From Spirosomataceae bacterium (GTDB lineage: Bacteria > Bacteroidota > Bacteroidia > Cytophagales > Spirosomataceae): DNA of 6,081 nt. The position numbers and the translations under genes were made by a program. The DNA is taken from the NCBI GenBank assembly GCA_030731175.1, contig JANQUM010000198.1, positions 1-6,081 on the forward strand, written 5' to 3'. This document shows, piece by piece, positions 1-5,940 of the stretch. The notes beneath the pieces are model-generated. The model was not told the DNA's origin. It did not search any database and worked only from the letters and a program-made list of their open reading frames with translations. Every line of letters begins with the position of its first letter. Position 1 is the stretch's first letter.

Positions 1-1
1 G

Positions 2-1342
2 TACACAATTTTCAAAGATCGCTATTTTGTGGATTACAATATTGGTCTGAATAACTTGCAGAGTTTATTGACCAACCAACAAGTTGCCTTTTCTTGGAAA
101 GACGACTTGAAGAAGCTCGAAAACGACTTAAATGAAAATCGGAAAGCGGCTCAAATAAACTGGTACGATTCAGAAGGCGATTTTGACGATTTAGGAGCAA
201 ACAGCGTTACAGATGAAGTAGAGTCAGTTGAAGAAAAAATTAACTGGTTTGCTTTCAAGCAAAAATATTTTGTGACTGGTTTTGTCTCTAAAAACGCTCC
301 AATGGAAAACGCCAAGTTTACCATTGATACTCCCGAAGAAGATTCGGTCATCGTGAAATCGGTGGTTGGTAGCGTAAATCTAAACTACGGAGATTTGAGT
401 TCAGGAAACGGTAATTTCCGTTACTACTTCGGACCGAACGAATACGCGATTGTTAGCGATGTAACCGAAGGTTTCAATCAGAACGTGTATTTGGGTTATG
501 ACATCATAAAGCCAGTTAACAAGTATTTATTCGTGCCGCTTTTCAACTGGTTCGAGTCGTTCATCTCGAATTACGGTCTGCTTATAATTTTAGTGGTTTT
601 GGTGATTAAATTAACGCTTACTCCGCTGATTTATAAATCTTACAGCAGCTCAGCGAAGATGCGTGTAATGGCTCCTGAAATTGCAGCAATTAAAGAAAAA
701 GTGGGCGACGACCAAGTAAAAGTGCAGCAAGAAACCATGAATTTGTACAAGCAAGTTGGTGTCAGTCCGCTGAGTGGATGTGTACCGATGTTACTGCAAA
801 TGCCAATTTTGATGTCCGTTTTCTTCCTTTTCCCGAACATGATAATGTTCCGGCAGCAATCCTTCTTGTGGGCGAAAGATCTTTCAACTTACGATGCACC
901 TATTCAGTGGGCAACAAGTTTACCCGTTGTAGGTGACCACCTTAGCCTTTTCGTTGTCTTGATGACGCTTTCAAGCTTGGCATTTACATACTATAACAAT
1001 CAGATCACGCCAGATCAGGCAGGGCCGATTGACATGAAGAAGATAAGTTATATTTTCCCGTTGGTATTCTTTTTCGTTCTGAATAGTTTCGCAGCAGCGT
1101 TGAGCTTTTATTATTTGATGTCAAACTTGGTGACAATTGGTCAGCAGTTAATAGTTCGGAAGTTTATTGACGAAGATAAAATCCGTAAGGTGTTAGACGA
1201 GAATAGAAAGAACTACCAAACTAAGCCGAAGAAAACGAACAAGTTTACTGAGTATATGCAGAAGCAACTCAACGCCCAAGAAGAGGCAAACCGTAAAAAA
1301 GCAACCGATTTAGGTAATAAGCGAAAGAATAAAAAAGGTTGA
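2..1342 (+). CDS. yidC: Membrane protein insertase YidC, 5'-truncated
   Basis: YidC (YidC/Oxa1/Alb3 family) inserts and folds inner-membrane proteins, alone or with SecYEG. The frame is open from base 2, so the gene starts outside the window; the GTG at 29 is an internal Val codon. 446 residues remain (numbered from base 2). Residues 1 to about 165 are the end of the large periplasmic domain. The core follows: a hydrophobic segment at about 188-210, the motif YKSYSSSAKMR at 211-221, then the cytoplasmic helical hairpin with GDDQVKVQQETMNLYKQVG. Next come the segment SPLSGCVPMLLQMPI (255-269) and two more membrane segments at about 312-332 and 348-380, ending SNLVTIGQQLIV. Lys203 (codon 608-610) stands where E. 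coli YidC has the groove Arg366, a substitution I recall as usual in Bacteroidetes. The tail 401-446 holds 15 Lys/Arg against 4 acidic residues and probably contacts the ribosome (inference). A terminator follows. Confidence 0.97.
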   Translation, partial: YTIFKDRYFVDYNIGLNNLQSLLTNQQVAFSWKDDLKKLENDLNENRKAAQINWYDSEGDFDDLGANSVTDEVESVEEKINWFAFKQKYFVTGFVSKNAPMENAKFTIDTPEEDSVIVKSVVGSVNLNYGDLSSGNGNFRYYFGPNEYAIVSDVTEGFNQNVYLGYDIIKPVNKYLFVPLFNWFESFISNYGLLIILVVLVIKLTLTPLIYKSYSSSAKMRVMAPEIAAIKEKVGDDQVKVQQETMNLYKQVGVSPLSGCVPMLLQMPILMSVFFLFPNMIMFRQQSFLWAKDLSTYDAPIQWATSLPVVGDHLSLFVVLMTLSSLAFTYYNNQITPDQAGPIDMKKISYIFPLVFFFVLNSFAAALSFYYLMSNLVTIGQQLIVRKFIDEDKIRKVLDENRKNYQTKPKKTNKFTEYMQKQLNAQEEANRKKATDLGNKRKNKKG

Positions 1343-1378
1343 TTCTGGAGTATTTCAAGTTACCTCAATAAAACAAAG

Positions 1379-1422
1379 CCGTCAAGACGAACTCAAATTT
1401 GAGTTTTCCTGACGGTTTTTTT
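1379..1422 (+). terminator. Intrinsic terminator after yidC
   Basis: The outer stem CCGTCA (1379-1384) pairs with TGACGG (1410-1415). Inside it lies a perfect 16-base palindrome, AACTCAAATTTGAGTT (1390-1405), separated from the outer stem by a small asymmetric internal loop. Seven T follow at 1416-1422. This is the standard form of a Rho-independent terminator and sits 36 bases after the yidC stop codon. It separates yidC from the next transcription unit. Confidence 0.88.
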
Positions 1423-1423
1423 G

Positions 1424-1431
1424 TAATTTTA
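1424..1431 (+). promoter_or_regulatory. Possible Bacteroidetes-type -7 element before the TPR/binding-fold gene
   Basis: TAATTTTA matches the Bacteroidetes -7 consensus TAnnTTTG at all but the last base. A TTTG at 1398-1401 could serve as the -33 element, but the 22-base spacing is long and it lies inside the terminator palindrome. Transcription would start near 1436-1438 and give a leader of about 25 bases. A second, weaker arrangement is TTTG at 1420-1423 with TAAGTTAT at 1442-1449. A promoter is expected here because a strong terminator lies just upstream; the exact element is uncertain. Confidence 0.35.
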
Positions 1432-1460
1432 CATTAAAAATTAAGTTATTCAATCCAACT

Positions 1461-3110
1461 ATGAAGCAAGCAGCTTTTATATTTCTTTTTGTCTTGGTTG
1501 CGGCAACTACCACGGCACAAAACTCTTTTCAGGAGTACAAGCGTAATTATAATCAGGCAATTCAGCTTTACGCAAATTCACAATATGATAACGCTATCCG
1601 ATTGTTTTTGCCGCTTACTCAAGAAAAATATCAAAATGCTTTTGTGCCGTACAGCCATTATTACGTAGCATTATGTTCAAATAACGTTACTAATTTCACG
1701 CAAGCTAAAACTTTGCTCCGCCAACTTTTTCAACGATTTCCGGATTGGGATAAACTTGACGAGGCCTACTATTTGTACGCCGAAGCGAGTTTTAACCAGA
1801 AAAACTACGAGGAAGCCCTTGATTACTTGAACCGGATTCAAGACCGTAGCATTATAAGGAATGTGCCAGATATGGAATACAAATACCTGTCGGCAATAAA
1901 AGAATTTGGCAAGATTAAGCAATTACAAAATTCCTTTCCGAACAATAAAACCATCGCTGAAATTTATGTCAAAGCTGTAAGCGAAAAATCATTTTCGACC
2001 CGCGAGGAATTAGTTTTATCGGACGAACTGACAAACCGTTTTAAACTTATTAATCCCAAAAAAGAAGGCTATGAACGAGCCTACGACGATAAAACCATTG
2101 ATTTCGGCATTTTACTTCCTTTTGAACTGGCTGAACTTGCTTCGAATCCAGGAAACAAAAAACCATATCCATACGATTTGTATATCGGAATGAAAATTGC
2201 TTCGGATCAACTTTTGAATCAAGGAATTTTAACAAATATCTATGCGTTTGATATTACCAATAGCGACCGCAGGATGATGGAATTGGTTAACGATCAAAAT
2301 TTCAAAAAAATTGATTTATTTGTGGGGCCACTGTACGCTTCGCCAAATGATATTGCAATTGGCTATGCCGTAAAAAACAAAATACTTCAAGTTCATCCGT
2401 TGTCAAACAACCTAGGGCTTACCACACAAAGCGACGGGATTTTCCTTGCTCAACCTTCGTTTACCGATCAGAGCAATAAAGCGATTTCGGTTGCAAGAAC
2501 TTTAAACGGAAAAAAAACGGTAGCGATTTATTACGGCAACTCAAGTAAAGACAAGCAATTCGCCCAAATTTATCGCCAAGAAGCTGAAAATAATGGGATG
2601 TCGGTCGTAGAATTTCGGCAGATTTCTACGGCAAACGATATTGATAACCACACGGAAACAAACCATACCTTTATTGCTGCCATGCCTGACGAAATTCGCT
2701 CGATGATTCAAAATGTAAAAAAGGAAAAGAACCCCGCTCCTATTTTTACTGCTGCTTCTTCGTTTGACTTTTCTTCTTTCCCGTTAAAAATGTTGGAGCA
2801 AGATATTTACATAATTTATCCCGAATTTATAGATACGGAATCTAGCGAAGTTGAAAACTTTAAGGATTTGTACGTTTCAAAAATGGGTGAATTACCCACT
2901 TATTACGCTTACTTAGGCTACGACATCGCACTGTACTATTCCCGGATTTTGCGGAACGGAAAAGAAAATTTCAAGAGTCAAATGAACATGATTGAATACA
3001 CACAAGGTTATACACTCAGCGGGTTTGACTACACCAACGACAGCAAAAGCAACAAGCTTATTCCAATAATAAAATACGAAAACGGAAACTTTAGAGAAAT
3101 TACTAGATAA
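1461..3110 (+). CDS. Secreted TPR protein with type-1 periplasmic-binding fold (LpoA-like layout)
   Basis: 549 residues. Residues 1-20 form a signal peptide: Lys at position 3, a hydrophobic core AAFIFLFVLVAA, then TTTAQ with probable cleavage after Ala19 or Gln20. There is no lipobox cysteine, so it should be a soluble periplasmic protein. Residues about 27-128 contain three TPR-like helical pairs (for example NYNQAIQLYANSQYDNAIRL and EASFNQKNYEEALDYL). From about 212 the protein looks like a type-1 periplasmic-binding fold: strand TIDFGILLPF, helix GMKIASDQLL, DLFVGPLYA (285-293), ILQVHPLSNN (308-317), KTVAIYYGN (352-360), and YAYLGYDIALYYSRIL near the end. Such proteins are often named amino-acid ABC transporter substrate-binding proteins, but no permease or ATPase gene is adjacent. 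TPR plus this fold is the layout of E. coli LpoA, the activator of PBP1A; a similar role is only a guess. The ATG at 1461 directly precedes the signal peptide and has no Shine-Dalgarno sequence. Confidence 0.85.
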   Translation: MKQAAFIFLFVLVAATTTAQNSFQEYKRNYNQAIQLYANSQYDNAIRLFLPLTQEKYQNAFVPYSHYYVALCSNNVTNFTQAKTLLRQLFQRFPDWDKLDEAYYLYAEASFNQKNYEEALDYLNRIQDRSIIRNVPDMEYKYLSAIKEFGKIKQLQNSFPNNKTIAEIYVKAVSEKSFSTREELVLSDELTNRFKLINPKKEGYERAYDDKTIDFGILLPFELAELASNPGNKKPYPYDLYIGMKIASDQLLNQGILTNIYAFDITNSDRRMMELVNDQNFKKIDLFVGPLYASPNDIAIGYAVKNKILQVHPLSNNLGLTTQSDGIFLAQPSFTDQSNKAISVARTLNGKKTVAIYYGNSSKDKQFAQIYRQEAENNGMSVVEFRQISTANDIDNHTETNHTFIAAMPDEIRSMIQNVKKEKNPAPIFTAASSFDFSSFPLKMLEQDIYIIYPEFIDTESSEVENFKDLYVSKMGELPTYYAYLGYDIALYYSRILRNGKENFKSQMNMIEYTQGYTLSGFDYTNDSKSNKLIPIIKYENGNFREITR

Positions 3111-3111
3111 A

Positions 3112-3119
3112 AAGAAGAG
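3112..3119 (+). promoter_or_regulatory. Purine-rich ribosome binding site of hemL
   Basis: AAGAAGAG lies directly upstream of the ATG at 3121, in the 10-base gap after the preceding stop codon. It is the most Shine-Dalgarno-like sequence before any start in this window, and its spacing to the ATG is short. It supports 3121 as the hemL start and translation from a message shared with the upstream gene. Confidence 0.45.
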
Positions 3120-3120
3120 C

Positions 3121-4416
3121 ATGAATTACGAGAAAAGTAAAAAATTATTCAACGAAGCAAAAAAATACATTCCTGGTGGCGTAAACTCTCCCGTTCGGGC
3201 GTTTAATTCTGTTGGCGGAACGCCGCTTTTCATAAAAAAAGCGAAAGGTGCGTACATATATGATGAAGACGACAACAAATACATAGAACTTTACAATTCT
3301 TGGGGACCAATGATCTTGGGGCATAATCACCCGTTGATTGCTAAGGCAGTAAAGTCATCTATAAAGGACTCGCTTTCATTTGGAGCCCCAACCCGCAAAG
3401 AAATTCAAATTGCTGAATTAATCGTTGACATGGTTCCTTCAATTGAATCGGTCAGAATGGTAAATTCGGGTACGGAAGCAACCATGTCTGCTATCCGGTT
3501 GGCACGTGGGTTTACTGGAAAAGATAAATTTATAAAATTTGAAGGCTGCTACCACGGTCACGGAGATTCCTTTTTGATTGCCGCCGGAAGCGGAGCAATG
3601 ACGTTGGGCGTGCCAAACAGCCCGGGCGTAACCGAAGGTACTGCTAAAGATACGCTGCTTGCACCCTACAACAACTTTGCCGCGTTACAACAACTTGTTG
3701 ACGAAAACAAAGGCGAAATTGCAGCACTAATAATAGAGCCGGTTGCAGGAAATATGGGCTGCGTACTTCCCCGATTAAATTATTTGCAGCAAATACGTGA
3801 CCTTTGCACAAAGGAAGGAATTGTACTAATTTTTGATGAAGTCATGACGGGCTTCCGCTTGGCAAAAGGCGGTGCTCAAGAGCGTTTTGGTGTTATTCCA
3901 GACATGACTACATTGGGCAAAATAATTGGTGCTGGGCTTCCTGTTGGAGCTTACGGTGGCAAAAAAGAAATCATGAACTTTGTGTCTCCTGTTGGCCCGG
4001 TTTATCAGGCAGGAACGCTCTCTGGCAATCCAGTGGCAATGTCAGCGGGAATCACCATGCTCACTTACCTGAATGAACACCCCGAAGTTTACCAATACAT
4101 TGATAATTTAGGAATAGAAATTGTTAGTGGGATTCGACGGGTATTGTTGAAACACAAATTGCCCTACACAATCAACCAAATTGGGTCGATGTACAGTTTA
4201 TTCTTCACCGAAGAAGAAGTAACAGATTTGGAATCGGCAAAAACAGCAGACACTAAAATGTTCGGGCTTTATTTTCACGAAATGTTGAAACGTGGCGTTT
4301 ACCTCCCACCCGCTCAATTTGAATCGCTATTTCTTTCAACCGCAATTCAGGAAAAGCACGTACGGAAAATAATCAAAGCTCACGAAGAAAGTATCTTAGC
4401 GATTCACAACCTGTAA
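3121..4416 (+). CDS. hemL: Glutamate-1-semialdehyde 2,1-aminomutase
   Basis: HemL is a cytoplasmic PLP enzyme of the aminotransferase class III fold. It converts glutamate-1-semialdehyde, the product of HemA, to 5-aminolevulinate in the C5 route to heme and other tetrapyrroles. The 431 residues match the usual family length. Visible motifs are IPGGVNSPVRAF (17-28), VNSGTEATMSAIRLARG (114-130), YHGHGD (144-149), IIEPVAGNMG (204-213), the PLP-ring aspartate in FDEVMTGFR (Asp239), and the Schiff-base lysine in TLGKIIGAGLPVGAYGG (Lys267). GTLSGNPVAM (298-307) is also typical. All key residues are present, so the enzyme should be active. It lies 10 bases after the TPR/binding-fold gene and 2 bases before the glycosyltransferase gene, so all three are probably co-transcribed. 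No other heme gene is in view. Confidence 0.98.
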   Translation: MNYEKSKKLFNEAKKYIPGGVNSPVRAFNSVGGTPLFIKKAKGAYIYDEDDNKYIELYNSWGPMILGHNHPLIAKAVKSSIKDSLSFGAPTRKEIQIAELIVDMVPSIESVRMVNSGTEATMSAIRLARGFTGKDKFIKFEGCYHGHGDSFLIAAGSGAMTLGVPNSPGVTEGTAKDTLLAPYNNFAALQQLVDENKGEIAALIIEPVAGNMGCVLPRLNYLQQIRDLCTKEGIVLIFDEVMTGFRLAKGGAQERFGVIPDMTTLGKIIGAGLPVGAYGGKKEIMNFVSPVGPVYQAGTLSGNPVAMSAGITMLTYLNEHPEVYQYIDNLGIEIVSGIRRVLLKHKLPYTINQIGSMYSLFFTEEEVTDLESAKTADTKMFGLYFHEMLKRGVYLPPAQFESLFLSTAIQEKHVRKIIKAHEESILAIHNL

Positions 4417-4418
4417 TT

Positions 4419-5375
4419 ATGCGAAAGTATTCGGTGATAGTTCCTGTATTCAACCGACCAGACGAAGTGCAGGATTTACTGGAAAGCTTGGTAAAACAGA
4501 CTTTTAATAACTTTGAGGTACTTATTATTGAAGACGGTTCTTCCGAGAAATGCGAAACAGTTTGTAACAGCTTCAATCAAGAACTCGATATCAGGTATTT
4601 TTTTAAAGAAAATTCCGGGCAGGGTTTTTCCCGAAACTTTGGCTTTGAACGTGCAACAGGCGATTACTTTATTCAATTCGACTCGGATGCGGTCATTCCG
4701 CCGACGTATTTTGATTTAGTAGAAAGAAACTTAAACGCAAACAATTGGGATGCTTTTGGTGGGCCAGATGCGGCCGCTCCAAACTTCACACCGATTCAGA
4801 AAGCAATTAGCTACTCCATGACTTCCGTGTTTACAACTGGCGGTATTCGTGGAAAGTCAGCTAATTTAGGCGGGCAATTTCATCCCCGAAGTTTTAATTT
4901 TGGGTTATCAAGAAAAGTTTATGAACGTGTTGGAGGATACAAAATCACCCGCATGGGCGAAGACATTGAGTACAGTATCCGGATTATCAATGAAGGTTTT
5001 AAAGTCGGGCTGATTAAAGATGCATTTGTTTATCACAAACGAAGAACTACAATTGCTCAGTTTTTTAGGCAATTACACTTTTTTGGTAGAGCGAGGATAA
5101 ATATCAGTCGCTTTTTTCCGAAAGAATTAAAATTGGTTCATTATTTTCCACTTGCCTTTACGCTGTATTTACTTTTGATTCCGTTTCTTTTTTTACTCAA
5201 TACAGTTTTGGGGGCAATTATGTTGATGTTTTTAGGTTTCTATCTGATGCTAATTTTGGTAGAGTCTAGTGTTCAGCACAACAGTTTAAAAATCGGTTTA
5301 CTTAGCGTAGCGGCTTGCCTTACACAATTAACTGGTTACGGAATAGGATTTGCAACAGAATTATTAAAAAAATAA
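4419..5375 (+). CDS. Family 2 glycosyltransferase with C-terminal membrane segments
   Basis: 318 residues with a GT-A fold of the GT2 family, which transfers a sugar from a nucleotide-sugar. Residues 4-41 hold the opening strand and nucleotide-binding region (SVIVPVFNRPDEVQDLLESL, then VLIIEDGSS). GQGFSRNFGFERATGDYFIQ (67-86) leads to the metal-binding FDSD (Asp88, Asp90; DxD type). GGPDAAAP follows at 114-121. The ED of MGEDIEYSIRI (Glu181-Asp182) is the likely catalytic base region. No clear QxxRW motif is seen; RQLHFFGRARI (217-227) takes its place. Hydrophobic segments at about 240-260, 262-282 and 291-311 should anchor it in the inner membrane with the catalytic domain in the cytoplasm. 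Acceptor and sugar cannot be told from the sequence; lipid or surface polysaccharide is the general expectation. It starts 2 bases after the hemL stop with no Shine-Dalgarno sequence, which suggests coupling to hemL translation. Confidence 0.9.
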   Translation: MRKYSVIVPVFNRPDEVQDLLESLVKQTFNNFEVLIIEDGSSEKCETVCNSFNQELDIRYFFKENSGQGFSRNFGFERATGDYFIQFDSDAVIPPTYFDLVERNLNANNWDAFGGPDAAAPNFTPIQKAISYSMTSVFTTGGIRGKSANLGGQFHPRSFNFGLSRKVYERVGGYKITRMGEDIEYSIRIINEGFKVGLIKDAFVYHKRRTTIAQFFRQLHFFGRARINISRFFPKELKLVHYFPLAFTLYLLLIPFLFLLNTVLGAIMLMFLGFYLMLILVESSVQHNSLKIGLLSVAACLTQLTGYGIGFATELLKK

Positions 5376-5413
5376 AAACCCTTAAAAGATTTTTAATCTA
5401 CTATTCGTTTTTA

Positions 5414-5421
5414 CATTTTTG
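5414..5421 (+). promoter_or_regulatory. Possible -7 element before the acidic-protein gene
   Basis: CATTTTTG, followed by C, matches the Bacteroidetes -7 consensus TAnnTTTG with one mismatch at the first base. It lies 20 bases before the ATG at 5442, in the 66-base gap after the glycosyltransferase gene. A T-run at 5390-5394 stands near the expected -33 position but lacks the G of TTTG. No convincing terminator lies between the two genes, so read-through from upstream is also possible. Confidence 0.35.
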
Positions 5422-5441
5422 CGTTATTAAAAAACATTACG

Positions 5442-5861
5442 ATGCCAACAGTACCAGGAAAACCACGTGTAATAAAAGATTACGATAAACTTGAAATCAA
5501 AATTCAGGAACAAATTAAATTAGCCTACCCATACGGCTTCTCTGAAGATTTAATTCGTTACACCGATAAAAGTGGAAAATACGTCAGTGCGTTACCATTT
5601 GAAACCGACGAACGCTATTATTTAGTGCGAATGACTTACGAAGAGGCACTGGTATTGGTAGAAGATGATGAAGATTATGACGACGACGGAAACCTCAAAG
5701 AAGGCGTAAAAGACGACTACGAAGAGAAATACGGCGATTTAGATTATATGAACGAATATACTGGCAATGACGACGACAAAGATGATTCAAAATCTGAAAA
5801 AAAATCGGAGGAAGACGACGATGAGGAGGAGGATGACGACGACGAAGATGACGAAGACTGA
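5442..5861 (+). CDS. Uncharacterised small protein with a very acidic C-terminal tail
   Basis: 139 residues; I do not recognise a functional domain. Residues 1-73 look like a small folded unit with a predicted helix (DYDKLEIKIQEQIKLAYPYG), then KYVSALPFETDERYYLVRMT (46-65) and a second helix EEALVLVE. I recall similar Bacteroidetes proteins with an N-terminal LAYPYGF and SALPFET pattern, some labelled hypothetical or, probably wrongly, DNA primase; this is from memory. From residue 74 the chain becomes a disordered acidic tail: 39 of the last 66 residues are Asp or Glu, and the final 17 (123-139) are all acidic. There is no signal peptide or membrane segment, so it should be cytoplasmic. Such tails often bind basic proteins or compete with nucleic acid, but no role can be assigned. 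The ATG at 5442 has no Shine-Dalgarno sequence. The coding pattern and the conserved-looking N-terminus make this a real gene. Confidence 0.85.
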   Translation: MPTVPGKPRVIKDYDKLEIKIQEQIKLAYPYGFSEDLIRYTDKSGKYVSALPFETDERYYLVRMTYEEALVLVEDDEDYDDDGNLKEGVKDDYEEKYGDLDYMNEYTGNDDDKDDSKSEKKSEEDDDEEEDDDDEDDED

Positions 5862-5887
5862 AAAGGCATGACGAAGGTGTCGAACTA

Positions 5888-5940
5888 AAGTACACGTTGG
5901 TTGGTTTACTTTCAAACAAGAAAACCTACCAACGTGACTT
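5888..5940 (+). repeat. Long inverted repeat (hairpin) spanning the ABC exporter start
   Basis: The arm CACGTTGGTTGGTTT (5893-5907) pairs with AAACCTACCAACGTG (5922-5936) at 14 of 15 positions, around a 14-base loop. Beyond a single bulged A (5892) the stem continues for four more pairs, AAGT (5888-5891) with ACTT (5937-5940). The transcript should form a very stable hairpin. No T-run follows on either strand, so it is not a typical intrinsic terminator. The probable GTG start of the downstream gene (5934-5936) is in the descending arm. It could hide the start codon, protect an mRNA end after the acidic-protein gene, or be an operator; the sequence does not decide. Confidence 0.8.

Noticed and set aside
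29..31. GTG as a true start of yidC
   Set aside because: The frame is open back to base 2 and the upstream residues (YTIFKDRYF) fit the YidC periplasmic domain, so the gene simply begins outside the window.
4513..4719. Plus-strand frame of 68 codons inside the glycosyltransferase gene
   Set aside because: It overlaps the conserved GT2 motifs in another frame and shows no domain of its own.
4770..4777. NotI site GCGGCCGC as a sign of a cloning or assembly junction
   Set aside because: The glycosyltransferase frame runs through it without a break (GGPDAAAPNF) and the protein motifs on both sides belong together.
5382..5396. Inverted repeat TTAAAA-GAT-TTTTAA after the glycosyltransferase gene, as a terminator
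   Set aside because: The stem is only six A-T pairs with no G-C and no proper T-run after it; it is expected by chance in an AT-rich spacer.
5886..5888. In-frame TAA upstream of the ABC exporter as evidence of a broken gene
   Set aside because: The residues after GTG 5934 already give a full normal N-terminus, and nothing between 5889 and 5933 looks like family sequence.
5695..5919. Arg- and His-rich open frame on the minus strand opposite the acidic gene
   Set aside because: It is the mirror of the GAC/GAA/GAG repeats coding the acidic tail; its composition is an artefact of that and it has no recognisable protein pattern.
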